Shown one piece after another: positions 7,956 through 17,595 of a DNA stretch of 64,000 nt. A program made the position numbers and the translations under genes. Numbering within the stretch: position 1 is the first letter of the stretch; the number at the start of each line of letters is the position of its first letter. The stretch is from Pseudomonadota bacterium (lineage in GTDB: Bacteria; Pseudomonadota; Alphaproteobacteria; Micropepsales; Micropepsaceae). The DNA is taken from contig JACQDN010000067.1 in the NCBI GenBank assembly GCA_016201105.1, positions 1 through 64,000 of the forward strand, written 5' to 3'. A model generated the notes under the pieces. It searched no databases and had not been told where the DNA came from. It worked only from the letters and a program-made list of their open reading frames with translations.

Positions 7956-9761
7956 ATGGAGCGATTTCTCCGCGCGCTGCAAGCAAGACGGATCGACCGC
8001 ATCGCGGCCGGCTATGCCGTCGCCGGCTGGGTGCTGGTGCAGGCGGCCTCCATCGCGGTGCCGACCTTCGATGCGCCGGCCTGGCTGCTCAAGACGTTCA
8101 TCATTTTCGTCCTGCTCGGCTTTCCTATCACGCTCGGCACCGTTTGGTTCGCCACGCCGCATCTCGCCGGCCGCGCGGCGAGAGGAGAGCGGTTGAAGCC
8201 CATTCACGCCACTGCGTTGGCGCTTGTTGCCGCCGTCATTGTTTTCGTGGCGGGCGATCTTTCCTACCAGCTTGCTCACCTCTTCGCAGGAAGCACGGTG
8301 CAACAAAAGGCAGCGGCCCCGTTTGCGCCATCGCACGCCTCCATCGCGGTGCTGCCGTTCGTGAACATGAGCGGCGATCCCAACAAGGAGTATTTCTCCG
8401 ACGGCATCTCCGAGGAATTGCTCAACGATCTCGCCAACACGCCGGCGCTGCGCGTGGCGGCGCGCACCTCGTCCTTTGCCTTCAAGGGCAAGAACCAAGA
8501 CATCAAGCAAATCGCCCGCCTGCTCGGTGTGGCCTCGGTGCTGGAAGGCAGCGTGCGCGAGAGCGGCGAGCATCTGCGCATCACCGCGCAGCTGATCGAC
8601 GCTGTGAACGGCTATCATCTGTGGTCCAAGACCTACGACCGCGATCTGACCGACGTTCTTGCCGTGCAAGACGAGATCGCGCGCGCCATCACCCAGGCGC
8701 TGACCCATGCGTTGCTGCCCGCGGCCCGCGTGGGGTCCTCGCAGAAGCCGACGGCCATCGATCCTGAGGCCTATCGCGCTTATCTGCTGGGCCAGCACGA
8801 GATGGGGCCGCGCACGCAAGAAGGCGTCGAGAACGCGCTGGCGCTCTTTGAGAAGACGACGCAGCTTGCGCCCAATTTCGCCGAAGGGTTTGCGGCGCTG
8901 GCGCGCGCCCAGATCAATACCTCCGAATATCACGCCGAGCGCACGGACCTCATTCCGGCGGCGCATGTTTCGCTCCAGCGGGCGCTCGAGCTCGATCCCA
9001 ACAATCTGAACGCACTGGCCTCGCACCTGGATCTGGCGCTGCACCGGCTCGACTGGAAGACGGCGACCGCCGATGCGCGCCGCATGCGGGCGCTCAATCC
9101 CAACAGCGCCACCGTGCTGCACGAGATGTTCCGCTATTACCAGATCATGGGCTTTCCCGACCTTGCGCTCGACACGGTGCGCAGCGCCGTCATCCTGAGC
9201 CCGCTTTCCATCGTCGACCGCTTCAATCTTGCCGCGGCGTTGGTCCACAATGCGCGATATGCCGAAGCCGCCGCAGCCGCTCGCGCGGCACTCGCGCTGC
9301 AGCAGGACAATCCCATTGCGCTATCCTATCTGTGCACCGCGAGCGCGCACAGCAACGATCTGGATAGTGCCGGCGCCATCGCCGCCAAGTTCGCGTCCAT
9401 GCCCCATCAAGAAGTCTCCGCCCTCGGCTGCCAGTTCGACATCGCCGTGGGCAGCGGCAATCACGGCGAGGCGCGACGGCTCGCCGACGATCTTTCCAAG
9501 AAATACGCGACCGGTGATTTTTCGGCGACCGATGTCGGCGACAACTATGCCGTGGCCGGCGACTATCCCAATGCCGCCAAGTGGCTCGCGCGCGCCTACG
9601 ATCTGAAGGAGTTCGCGCTCTACACGATCATCTACGATCGCGCCATCGAGCCCGATTTCTTCCAGACCCCGGGGTGGAAGAAGCTGTTCGCCCGTCCGCT
9701 GTTTCAGGATTGGCAGCAGGCCCACGATGCGCTCGCCGCGGAGCTTGCGGCGAAGCATTAG
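7956..9761 (+). CDS. Membrane-anchored TolB/FlgO-like plus TPR protein
   Basis: From the ATG at 7956 (AGAGG just upstream; a TTG at 7920 would add 12 residues) the product has 601 residues. It has an N-terminal membrane region with three hydrophobic segments, then a periplasmic FlgO/TolB-like domain (SIAVLPFVNMSGDPNKEYFSD through DVLAVQDEIARAI), then TPR-type helical repeats to the end. Such proteins are common in alphaproteobacteria, often fused to adenylate cyclase or wHTH domains, which are absent here. It is probably a scaffold or sensor. It is followed closely by the DUF4139 genes. Confidence 0.85.
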   Translation: MERFLRALQARRIDRIAAGYAVAGWVLVQAASIAVPTFDAPAWLLKTFIIFVLLGFPITLGTVWFATPHLAGRAARGERLKPIHATALALVAAVIVFVAGDLSYQLAHLFAGSTVQQKAAAPFAPSHASIAVLPFVNMSGDPNKEYFSDGISEELLNDLANTPALRVAARTSSFAFKGKNQDIKQIARLLGVASVLEGSVRESGEHLRITAQLIDAVNGYHLWSKTYDRDLTDVLAVQDEIARAITQALTHALLPAARVGSSQKPTAIDPEAYRAYLLGQHEMGPRTQEGVENALALFEKTTQLAPNFAEGFAALARAQINTSEYHAERTDLIPAAHVSLQRALELDPNNLNALASHLDLALHRLDWKTATADARRMRALNPNSATVLHEMFRYYQIMGFPDLALDTVRSAVILSPLSIVDRFNLAAALVHNARYAEAAAAARAALALQQDNPIALSYLCTASAHSNDLDSAGAIAAKFASMPHQEVSALGCQFDIAVGSGNHGEARRLADDLSKKYATGDFSATDVGDNYAVAGDYPNAAKWLARAYDLKEFALYTIIYDRAIEPDFFQTPGWKKLFARPLFQDWQQAHDALAAELAAKH

Positions 9762-9825
9762 CCGGTCTCGCTCTCGACACCGCGCGGCGCTCATGAAACG
9801 CTGGTGTCGGGTAGGGGAGGGGCAG

Positions 9826-11271
9826 ATGAAACGTTTGGTTCTGTGCGCCGCTTTGCTGGCTTTGGCCGGTCTTGTCTCGGCAAGTCTGGTTTCGGTCGAT
9901 CCTGCGCAAGCCGCGAGCCATGCGAAGAAATCAACTGCAAACAAGCCGATTGTCGACAAATCCGCGCCAGAAACGGCGCAACAGCTTTCGCTGACCGTCT
10001 ACAACAACAATCTGGCCTTGGTGCAGGATGTGCGCCAGATGAATGTCGCCGCAGGGCGTTCGCGGCTTGAGTTCAAGGGTGTGTCGTCGAACATCCGGCC
10101 GGAAACGGTTGCGCTGAGCGGCAAGGGGCTCAGTATCGTCGAACAGAATTTCGACTACGATCTTTTGACGCCCGCCAAGATGATGGAGAAGGCGGTCGGC
10201 AAGCAGATCCAGATCGTCCGCACCAATCCGGCTACCGGTGCGCAGGCCACCGAAACCGCGACCGTGCTGTCCGTCAACAACGGCGTGATCCTGAAGATCG
10301 GCAATCGCATCGAAGTGCTGCGCGACGACGGCATTCCAACACGAGTCGTATTCTCCAGCATTCCGGAGAATCTGCGCGCCGAGCCGACGTTGTCGGTGAC
10401 CGTGGATTCAGCTGACGCCGGTACGCGGCAGACGACACTGAGCTATCTGACGACAGGGCTCACCTGGAGATCGGACTACGTCGCGCTGTTCGACGAGAAA
10501 CAAGGCACCATTCGTCTGCAGGGCTGGATCACCCTGACCAACAGCTCCGGCACCAGCTTCAAGAACGCCAAAACCCAGCTGGTGGCGGGCGATGTCAGTT
10601 TTGCCGACAGCTACGACGACCAGGATTGGCAAAGTCGGCGCAGTGCCAACGTGAAGGCGGGCACGATGCAGAACGATCAATCCGCGCTCGGAGACTACTA
10701 CGTCTACGACTTGCCGCTACGGGTGACGGTTGCAAACAGCCAGACCAAACAGGTGGGATTTCTCGATCTGCAGGGCGTGAAGGCGGACAAGACCTATGCT
10801 GTCGAGGTCGACGGCTTCGACAGCATCTCCACGCCAATGCATGTCGATTCGATCCTGATGGTATCGTCGATCGCCAAAGCGCTTCCGGTAGGAACGGTGC
10901 GAATCTACATGCGCGATGTGACGGGCGAGCCGAAGTTCATTGGCGAGAATCCTGTGGCCCACGCGCCTGCCGGATCGGATCTAGCCATCAAGCTGGGACA
11001 GGCCTTCGACGTGACAATGCAGGCGACTTTGGTCTCCAGCGAAAAAGCGCCCAATGACCACACCCGCGACTCCATGCTTTACGCCTTTCACAATGCGCGG
11101 GCGGTGCCGGTCACGGTCAATCTCAAACAAGGCGGACTGTGGCGCGGCGGACGCGTCGTGGACGAGAGTTTGAAAAGCAAGCGTCTCGACGCCGGCACGC
11201 TGCTCTGGGCGGTCCCCGTGCCAGCCCACGGCGATGCCACTCTGACGTTCACCGTCGATACCGGCGGCTGA
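9826..11271 (+). CDS. DUF4139 family secreted protein (first of tandem pair)
   Basis: The 481-residue product starts MKRLVLCAAL with a GGGGAGGGG ribosome-binding site and a signal peptide (to about AQA). The rest is the beta-rich DUF4139 architecture: an N-terminal strand domain (LSLTVYNNNLALVQDVR), a central TLSYLTTGLTWRSDYVALFDE block typical of the family, and a C-terminal beta-sandwich ending TFTVDTGG. The biochemical role of DUF4139 is not established. The next gene is a paralogue three bases downstream, so the two are cotranscribed. Confidence 0.88.
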   Translation: MKRLVLCAALLALAGLVSASLVSVDPAQAASHAKKSTANKPIVDKSAPETAQQLSLTVYNNNLALVQDVRQMNVAAGRSRLEFKGVSSNIRPETVALSGKGLSIVEQNFDYDLLTPAKMMEKAVGKQIQIVRTNPATGAQATETATVLSVNNGVILKIGNRIEVLRDDGIPTRVVFSSIPENLRAEPTLSVTVDSADAGTRQTTLSYLTTGLTWRSDYVALFDEKQGTIRLQGWITLTNSSGTSFKNAKTQLVAGDVSFADSYDDQDWQSRRSANVKAGTMQNDQSALGDYYVYDLPLRVTVANSQTKQVGFLDLQGVKADKTYAVEVDGFDSISTPMHVDSILMVSSIAKALPVGTVRIYMRDVTGEPKFIGENPVAHAPAGSDLAIKLGQAFDVTMQATLVSSEKAPNDHTRDSMLYAFHNARAVPVTVNLKQGGLWRGGRVVDESLKSKRLDAGTLLWAVPVPAHGDATLTFTVDTGG

Positions 11272-11274
11272 AGA

Positions 11275-12876
11275 ATGGACGCCTTGCGCGGCATCGCGGC
11301 GCTGCTTCTGGCGCTGGGTTTCTTGAGCACGGCGGTGATGGCCGATGTGATCTCCGAGCGCGCCGACAGCGTTACGGTTACGAGCTATCACAGCTCTTCG
11401 CCGGACACTGCGGAGTTGATGAAGCTGAATAGCGTCGAGGCCAGCGAGGAGGGGTTCACGCTGGTCAACGAGACGCGCAGCGTGGACTTGCCGGCGGGCG
11501 AGACCGTCATCCGCTTTCGCGGCGTCGCATCCACCATCGTGCCGCAGACTGCCGACGTCGAAGGCTTGCCGGCGGCGCCACTCGAGCGAAATTTCGACTA
11601 CGATCTGTTGGGGCCCGGTTCGCTCGTCGCCAAATCCATCGGGCAAACCGTGCATCTGATCCGCGTCGATCGCAAGACGGGAAAAGAAAGCGAACAATCG
11701 GCCATTGTCCGCTCCGGCCCCAACGGCGTTTTTCTGGACGTCGGCGGCAAGATCGAAGCGCTGGATTGCAGCGGCCTTCCCGAGCGGCTGGTCTTCGATC
11801 AGATTCCCGAGGGCCTCGCCGATACGCCGACCTTGTCGATGCGCGTCGCGGTGCCGGAGGCGGGGCACTACACGCTCAAGCTGACATATTTGATGACCGG
11901 GCTGCAGTGGGCTGCGGACTATGTCGCCCAGGTCGCGCAAGATGGCCGCAGCGTGCATCTGACAGGTTGGGTCACGCTTGCCAATGCGAGCGACACAACG
12001 TTTGCCGGTGCGCCGACGGAGGTTGTGGCGGGCCAATTGGCCACGACCGGTGACGACAAGCCTGTTCGTGTGCAAACGCTCGAGCGAAGTGCGCAATGCT
12101 GGCAAACCGATATCGATTGGGCGACTTACGCGGCCGTGGCCGCACCGCCGCCACCGGACCAGCGGCCACCCGGAGTTGAAACGGTGGTTGTAACGGCCGA
12201 AAAGCGCAAAGAAGACGTGCAGTCGGTACCACTCGCAGTGAACGCATTTGCTGGTATCGACCCGCGGCTGCTCGGCGACTACAAGCTTTATCCCTTGCCC
12301 GAGCCCACCACGGTCGCCGCGCGCCAGATCAAGCAGATCCAGTTTCTCGACCAGTCCGACGTGACGGTGCAGAAGCTTTATGTCTACTACGCCGATACCG
12401 ATTTCGAGTCCGACACGCCTCCCGCGGCACAGGTGATGTATCGCTTCAAGAATGACGTCGCTTCGGGCCTCGGAAAACCTCTTCCGGCGGGAAACTTCGC
12501 GTTCATGCTGCAGATCCGCGATCGCGATCCCTTGTTCGCCGGGCGGGGGCATATCGACGACACGTCCGTGGGCGATCCGCTGGAAATCATCTGCGGCGGG
12601 GCCATGGATATCCCCGTCGAACGGCGAAGGATCGAATCCAAGACTCTCGGCAAGGGTGAAGCTCAGCGCCGCAGCGACACGTTCGAATATGTCATCAGCA
12701 ACGACAAGGCGGAGGGGATCCAATTCGAACTTGGGCAATCGCTTGAAGGGGATGGCTTGCGGATTGTTTCTGAATCTCAAACCCACGTCACCCGCGCCAG
12801 AGGGGCGATCTGGAGTTTTTCGCTCAAGCCTGGTGAGCGTGCGACGCTGCGCTACACGGTCGAATATTCCTGGTGA
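11275..12876 (+). CDS. DUF4139 family secreted protein with TonB-plug-like insert
   Basis: The 533-residue product has a signal peptide (to about VMA) and the same fold signatures as its neighbour (LKLTYLMTGLQWAADYVAQV; LGDYKLYPLPEPTTVAARQ). Between the two halves, residues 302-327 read ETVVVTAEKRKEDVQSVPLA, the motif that normally opens the plug of TonB-dependent receptors, preceded by a Pro-rich stretch. No beta-barrel follows. It lies three bases after the first DUF4139 gene. The pair may act together at the outer membrane; that is inference. Confidence 0.88.
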   Translation: MDALRGIAALLLALGFLSTAVMADVISERADSVTVTSYHSSSPDTAELMKLNSVEASEEGFTLVNETRSVDLPAGETVIRFRGVASTIVPQTADVEGLPAAPLERNFDYDLLGPGSLVAKSIGQTVHLIRVDRKTGKESEQSAIVRSGPNGVFLDVGGKIEALDCSGLPERLVFDQIPEGLADTPTLSMRVAVPEAGHYTLKLTYLMTGLQWAADYVAQVAQDGRSVHLTGWVTLANASDTTFAGAPTEVVAGQLATTGDDKPVRVQTLERSAQCWQTDIDWATYAAVAAPPPPDQRPPGVETVVVTAEKRKEDVQSVPLAVNAFAGIDPRLLGDYKLYPLPEPTTVAARQIKQIQFLDQSDVTVQKLYVYYADTDFESDTPPAAQVMYRFKNDVASGLGKPLPAGNFAFMLQIRDRDPLFAGRGHIDDTSVGDPLEIICGGAMDIPVERRRIESKTLGKGEAQRRSDTFEYVISNDKAEGIQFELGQSLEGDGLRIVSESQTHVTRARGAIWSFSLKPGERATLRYTVEYSW

Positions 12877-12909
12877 AGACACGCTGGGGGTCTGCGGAAT
12901 CTTTTTTCA

Positions 12910-13926
12910 TCACGCCCGCCTTGTGCGCTCGATGATCTTGCGCGGCTGGTTGAGGCACGTGAGAAGACCGAGCTGGATCAGTTCTTCGACCCGATTGCGA
13001 TCTTCCATGGCGACGCGCTCGCGATAGAAGGCGAGGGCCGCCTCCCGTCCTTGCATCACCACGTTGCGCGCTTCCAGATGAAAGGTGCCGATGGCGGCGA
13101 CGATGTCGTGCTGGCCCCACCATTTGTCGGCGAAGCGCCCGAGCGTGACGTATTTCATCCAGAACGTGTCGAACCCGCAGCAGGCATAGTGCAGCACGAA
13201 TTGGCGTGGGCTGAGTAACGCAGTGGCGGCGCCCATCGCGTGCTTGAAGCGATGCACGCCCGCGGGGAGCAAGCCGTCGGCTGCCAGGCGCACCGCCGCT
13301 TTGCCGTTGTTGTAGAAGTGGAAGAACGCGGGCCGCAGCTGCGGCACCGTCTCGACGGCTTGGCGCATCTGCGGCGTGAGCCGCGCAAGGTCCACCGGCG
13401 GCTTGAAGAGGTCCACCTCGCGGAAGAAATCGTCGATCCCGTCGCGTTCCGGCACGGCCTCGAAGTTGAGATAGTTGACCGACTCAACCGGTGTTTTTGT
13501 CATGGCAGCGAAATGTTCGCCGACGCTTTCATCCGGCGTGAAGAACAGTTCGTCGGCATCGATGCTGAGGAGCCAGCCATAGCCGCGGCTGCGCGCAAGG
13601 CTCATCGCATATTCGACGTTGAGCAGCTGGCGCGACATCACCTCGCTGCCGGTGGTCGCGCCGTATTGCGGATAAGAGGGCAATGTCCGCCACGCCTCTC
13701 GCAGCGCCCCATCGTGCGCGATGGCGGTCACGCCCGGCATTGCGCGGGCGCGGGGCAGGTCGGGATCGGCGGGATCGTCGAAGATCAGGAACAGATGCGC
13801 AAAGCCGATGGCGCGATGATAGGAGACGAACGAGTCCAGCACCGCCCCCGCATTGCGCAGGGTGGTGACAATCGCGGCCGCGTTTTGGGATGAGTTCGCC
13901 ACGGACTTTGGGTTCTTTGCGGTCAA
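12910..13926 (-). CDS. Glycosyltransferase, family-2-like (Glyco_tranf_2_4)
   Basis: The 338-residue cytosolic protein has an N-terminal nucleotide-sugar fold (IVTTLRNAGAVLDSFVSYHRAIGF; LFLIFDD), the metal-binding SIDADELFF motif in place of a DxD, and a C-terminal region with FHFYNNGKAAVR and HRFKHAMG. This fits the Glyco_tranf_2_4/GT92-like group that adds sugars to surface polysaccharides. The ORF opens at TTG 13926; a GTG at 13902 is an alternative. It converges with the DUF4139 operon with a 33-base gap. Confidence 0.85.
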   Translation of the reverse strand: MTAKNPKSVANSSQNAAAIVTTLRNAGAVLDSFVSYHRAIGFAHLFLIFDDPADPDLPRARAMPGVTAIAHDGALREAWRTLPSYPQYGATTGSEVMSRQLLNVEYAMSLARSRGYGWLLSIDADELFFTPDESVGEHFAAMTKTPVESVNYLNFEAVPERDGIDDFFREVDLFKPPVDLARLTPQMRQAVETVPQLRPAFFHFYNNGKAAVRLAADGLLPAGVHRFKHAMGAATALLSPRQFVLHYACCGFDTFWMKYVTLGRFADKWWGQHDIVAAIGTFHLEARNVVMQGREAALAFYRERVAMEDRNRVEELIQLGLLTCLNQPRKIIERTRRA

Positions 13927-14012
13927 ATCGTATTTCAGGTCCGTACGTCATGCCATAGCGCAGGTATCACAGGGAGTCATTCGCCGGGGCCACCGGGTCG
14001 AATTGCCTTCAG

Positions 14013-14612
14013 TTAGTCCGATCCCGATTTTGGATTCGGTTTGTTGTCGCTCCTCTTGCACGCGACTTCCACAAGGCCCGACGCAGGGCCGCTGTAGGAT
14101 CGCCGATTGCGCACGATGTCCATGCGCCTGCGAAAAATCTTTTGAGCTTTTCTGAGGGTGTCCGAAGCCTTCTGGCGCGCGGCGGCAAGGTCGCCGGCTG
14201 ATGTTTTGGGGTTGGACTGGATGCGCATTTCCGCCATGGCGGCTTGGTCGGAATCGTTGGTCGCTTGCTTCACGTCAGGGCTCAGCAACGCTTCCTCGCG
14301 GACATATAGGTCCAGCATTCTGTTTGCGTCGATGAGCCGTTTTGCCGCCGCGTTTCGTTCCGACGGGCTGGCGTTCTTTCCGCATGCCGCCTTGCGATAG
14401 TCCGCGTAAGCTTTCGTAGCGGCTGCCTCTGCAACATCCCCATCGGCCTGTGCCCGTTGCATGGGTGAATTGGATGAGAGCGCAGAAGAAGGTGCCGGCT
14501 GCGGTTGAGTCGCGGATTGTTTGGCATATGCGGGAATAAAGAGTCCCGTCATAGTCACGGCCGCCGCCACGCACGCGACCGTCAGCACTATCGAAATTCT
14601 TCTCGGATGCAT
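14013..14612 (-). CDS. Secreted hypothetical protein
   Basis: The 199-residue product has a signal peptide (MHPRRISIVLTVACVAAAVT to AYA), a Pro/Ser/Gln-rich linker and an alpha-helical, charged body (AEAAATKAYADYRKAACG; ASDTLRKAQKIFRRRM). It has two Cys, which could pair in the periplasm. No family is recognised. Confidence 0.65.
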   Translation of the reverse strand: MHPRRISIVLTVACVAAAVTMTGLFIPAYAKQSATQPQPAPSSALSSNSPMQRAQADGDVAEAAATKAYADYRKAACGKNASPSERNAAAKRLIDANRMLDLYVREEALLSPDVKQATNDSDQAAMAEMRIQSNPKTSAGDLAAARQKASDTLRKAQKIFRRRMDIVRNRRSYSGPASGLVEVACKRSDNKPNPKSGSD

Positions 14613-14770
14613 GTTCCGCCCCCGCGAACCAGGCGACCAACATATACCGCCAGGTGGAGCGTTGTCTGATTTTTCCCCCGACCTTCACAAGATCGCGCTC
14701 CTTTTTCCTCGGCCATGTGGGAGGGGTTGTCTTCCTCTGTGCCTGCCTTGCTCTTTTTCGGCGCGCCACC

Positions 14771-15193
14771 CTATATCTTCGACAACGATGCCAGGTGCAA
14801 CAGTGCCTTGCGGCGTGCCGCGGGATCGCGAATGGCCAGATAGGCGCCGATGAGGGTCTGGATTTCCGCCGCTTCGGCCTGTGCGGCCTTGGAAGTGTTG
14901 CGCCGCGCTGCAACCGAGTTGGCCGTGAAGTTCGCCATGGCAATCGGCGCGAGATCCTTGAAGGCTTCTATCTCCTCGAAGAAATAGGCCGGCGAAATCT
15001 TCATGAGCCGTGCGATCTCGAGCAGCGTGGATAGCGCCGCGCGGTTGGTGCCTTTTTCGTATTTCTGAATCTGCTGGTAGCTGACGGCAAGCTTCTCGGC
15101 GAGCGCCTTTTGCGAAAGCCCGTGGGCCTTGCGCAGCTCGTGAACCCGCCGCCCGATATGCACATCGATGGAGGTGGTCGGCCGCTTGGGCAT
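14771..15193 (-). CDS. XRE-family transcriptional regulator
   Basis: The 140-residue product has a helix-turn-helix at about residues 12-67 (LRKAHGLSQKALAEKLAVSYQQIQKYEKGTN), with LTIARLM-like helix five, and a C-terminal helical region of unknown role. The pattern is that of short alphaproteobacterial XRE regulators. It lies eight bases downstream of the LysR gene on the same strand, so the two regulators are probably cotranscribed. Confidence 0.88.
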   Translation of the reverse strand: MPKRPTTSIDVHIGRRVHELRKAHGLSQKALAEKLAVSYQQIQKYEKGTNRAALSTLLEIARLMKISPAYFFEEIEAFKDLAPIAMANFTANSVAARRNTSKAAQAEAAEIQTLIGAYLAIRDPAARRKALLHLASLSKI

Positions 15194-15201
15194 GGCGGCA
15201 C

Positions 15202-16296
15202 CTATTCCGCGGCTTCTGGACGGGCGATGGGCGAGACGTCCGGCATGTTTGCGGCGCGCGCCCGTGCGATCGCCTCAGCGAACGCTTCCCGCCATGACGG
15301 ATCGGGAGCAACGAACTCCGGTGCGAACCAAGGCATCGTCTTGGGGTCGAAGAGCTTCGTCTTCAAGAACTTGAGCATCGTGCGCACCGGCAGCTTTAGC
15401 GCGCGTTCGCGGTGATAGCTGGCGAACAGCTTGACGGAAAACCGCATGCCGATATCGAGCGGCACGAAGCTTTCGTCGGCCAGCGTCACATAAGTCGGCA
15501 TCAGCGCGATGCCGATGCCGGCATGCACCGAGCGGGCGAGAAAGGCACTGTGGTTGGTGAAGAGCGAGGTCGACTTGACGACGTTGTCGCCGAACCACGC
15601 GGCCCAGGAGCCTTTCGCAACGAGATATTGCGACTGGTCCATCAAGCGATGATGGACGAGATCTTCCGTCGAAGCAGGCTTGCCGTGCTTGGCGATATAG
15701 GCCTTGGACGCGAACGGGACGAAATGCACGTTGGCCAGAGGCCTTGAGATCTGCGCCGGGTCCGCCGGCTCATGATAGTGCAGGCGGATGTCGAAGACTT
15801 CGTTGCGCGGCGCGCTCAAGTCGTGATCGAGAATGACCTTGAGTTCGATATTGGGATGAAGATCGAAGAACACGTCGAGGAACGGCGGCAGCCAGTAGTT
15901 GGCGAGGCCGTCGCCCAGCAACAGGCTGCAATCGCCTTCAATGCGATGCTCCGCGGCGCGGGCTTCGCCATGGGCGCGCGATAGAGCGGAATGGGCGGAG
16001 AGGGTGTGGTTCAGCACGCGCTCGCCTTGATAGGTGAGAACCGTGCCGGTGGGTCCGCGATCGATCAGCCGCACGCGCAGATCGCGTTCCAGCCGATCCA
16101 ATCTTTTGCTCACGGCCGATTGCGTGGTGCCCAGTTCGGCGGCCGCGCGCTTGATGCTCGTTGTCTTGGCCACCGCCAGGAAATAGCGGAAGTCGTCCCA
16201 GCGTCCGCCTTTGGGCCCGCCGTTGGGCTCGCCCTTGGGTCCGCCTTTGCGTCCGCCTTTGGGCGGCGAGCCCTCATCTTTTTCGGAATAGGTCAA
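15202..16296 (-). CDS. LysR-type regulator with Lys/Gly repeat leader
   Basis: An N-terminal winged HTH (FRYFLAVAKTTSIKRAAAELGTTQSAVSKRLDRLERDL) is followed by a LysR substrate-binding domain of usual size. I place the start at TTG 16296, eight bases after a GGAG; an upstream TTG at 16338 would add 14 residues. Ahead of the HTH, five 12-base tandem repeats at 16204-16263 encode Pro/Arg-Lys-Gly-Gly units, giving a flexible basic leader not usual in the family. It is divergent from the GNAT gene, which is a likely target. Confidence 0.85.
   Translation of the reverse strand: MTYSEKDEGSPPKGGRKGGPKGEPNGGPKGGRWDDFRYFLAVAKTTSIKRAAAELGTTQSAVSKRLDRLERDLRVRLIDRGPTGTVLTYQGERVLNHTLSAHSALSRAHGEARAAEHRIEGDCSLLLGDGLANYWLPPFLDVFFDLHPNIELKVILDHDLSAPRNEVFDIRLHYHEPADPAQISRPLANVHFVPFASKAYIAKHGKPASTEDLVHHRLMDQSQYLVAKGSWAAWFGDNVVKSTSLFTNHSAFLARSVHAGIGIALMPTYVTLADESFVPLDIGMRFSVKLFASYHRERALKLPVRTMLKFLKTKLFDPKTMPWFAPEFVAPDPSWREAFAEAIARARAANMPDVSPIARPEAAE
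16204..16263 (-). repeat. Five 12-base tandem repeats inside the LysR gene
   Basis: Read on the minus strand, the unit is CCCAAAGGCGGA with small variations, repeated five times in frame. It encodes (P/R)-K-G-G. It sits in the leader before the HTH, so copy-number change would not disturb the reading frame. Confidence 0.85.
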
Positions 16297-16422
16297 TTCT
16301 GAATCTCCAGCTTCCTTGGCGACCGCCGTGGCTGCCAAGCTGCCCCAGTATTAACCACGGGTTGCAGAGCGGCCAGCCTCCAGTCGGGCCACCGCAGCCC
16401 GATGTTTTGCGGGGCGTGCGGC

Positions 16423-17565
16423 ATGGATACCAAGGAAATCAAGGTATTAGGCGCGCGATCCTTTGGCCGGCAGTTCGCCGTCGCCCACCCGGACGGCGGC
16501 GAAATGTGGGTGCGGCCCCCGAAGATCGAGGAATTCGAAGCGCTGCACCGCCTCCTTATTTCGGAGATATCCCCCGATGCGGGTCCGGTGGAGAGCATGC
16601 GATCGGTCTTTGCCCGCAACCCGGATTCTTTCTGGGTGATCGATCGCGCGCTCGGCGCGAGCGCGCCTCTGCTTGCAGGTTTCTACGCGTTTCTTCCGCT
16701 CACCGACGAAGGATGCGAAGCGCTGCAGGCGGGTACGCTCGACGGCCGCAATCCTTCGCTCGATCTCATCGCAAAAACGGGCGAACGTCCGGGCGGACTT
16801 TATCTCTGGGCGGTGGTGGCGCGGCACATTGCCAAGCGCATCAATCCTCTCATCACGCTGGCGATGGGCGATCTCTATCGCGGCGTCACGGTCTACACCA
16901 AAGCCGCGACGATGGGCGGCGTAAAGGCGGGCGCCGAACGCGGCTTTGCGCCCATGGGCGGCAGCGGTGACGAACCGGGGACGCTCCTGAAGCTCGAAGC
17001 CCGTCCGCGGCGGATCAAGACAACGACCGCCACCAACGGCGAGCATTTGCAGATGGCGTTTGCCATTCGCTCCGCCGTCTTCATGGCGGAACAAGCTTGC
17101 CCCTATCCCGAAGAGTTCGACGGCAACGATTACTGTGCCACCCACGTGGTGGGCTTTGTCGACGACGAACCGGCCGCCACCATGCGCATCCGCTACTTCG
17201 CGGGCTTCGCCAAACCTGAGCGGCTCGCGGTGTTGCCCAGGTTTCGCGGCACGCACGTCGCCAGGAAGGTGATCGAAACCGGCGTCGAGATCTGCCGGCG
17301 CAAGGGTTACACGCGGCTCTACGGCCATTCGCAGATCAGACTTCTCGATTTCTGGGCGCAGTACGGCTTCAAGCCGCTGCCGAAAAACGCGCCGTTGATC
17401 TTCTCCGACCACGAATATGTCGAGATTGCCGCCGACATCGAACCGCACGAGGCGCCCATCACCATGATGAGCGGCGCCTATGTGATCCTGCGCCCGGAAG
17501 GCAAGTGGGACGACACCGGCGTGCTGGACCGTTCCGCGATCCGTCCCGTCACCAATCCCCATTGA
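16423..17565 (+). CDS. GNAT acetyltransferase-like protein, two-domain
   Basis: The 380-residue product (ATG 16423; an ATG at 16402 would add seven) has an N-terminal domain with a hydrophobic LYLWAVVARHIAKRI segment and a C-terminal GNAT domain: AIRSAVFMAEQACPYPEEFDG, the beta-4 strand TMRIRYFAGF, an acetyl-CoA loop region LPRFRGTHVARKVIE and RLYGHSQIRLLDFWAQYGF. GNATs acetylate small molecules or proteins with acetyl-CoA. The N-terminal half looks like a second, degenerate GNAT domain. It is divergent from the LysR gene. Confidence 0.82.
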   Translation: MDTKEIKVLGARSFGRQFAVAHPDGGEMWVRPPKIEEFEALHRLLISEISPDAGPVESMRSVFARNPDSFWVIDRALGASAPLLAGFYAFLPLTDEGCEALQAGTLDGRNPSLDLIAKTGERPGGLYLWAVVARHIAKRINPLITLAMGDLYRGVTVYTKAATMGGVKAGAERGFAPMGGSGDEPGTLLKLEARPRRIKTTTATNGEHLQMAFAIRSAVFMAEQACPYPEEFDGNDYCATHVVGFVDDEPAATMRIRYFAGFAKPERLAVLPRFRGTHVARKVIETGVEICRRKGYTRLYGHSQIRLLDFWAQYGFKPLPKNAPLIFSDHEYVEIAADIEPHEAPITMMSGAYVILRPEGKWDDTGVLDRSAIRPVTNPH

Positions 17566-17595
17566 AACCACCGCGTCAAGACAAGGAAGAGTGCT

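Noticed and set aside
7608-9248. 546-codon ORF on the minus strand
   Set aside because: It is antisense to the TolB/TPR gene, which has clear domains; its composition is Arg-rich and unnatural.
10981-12882. 633-codon ORF on the minus strand
   Set aside because: It is antisense to the tandem DUF4139 genes, which have signal peptides and family motifs.
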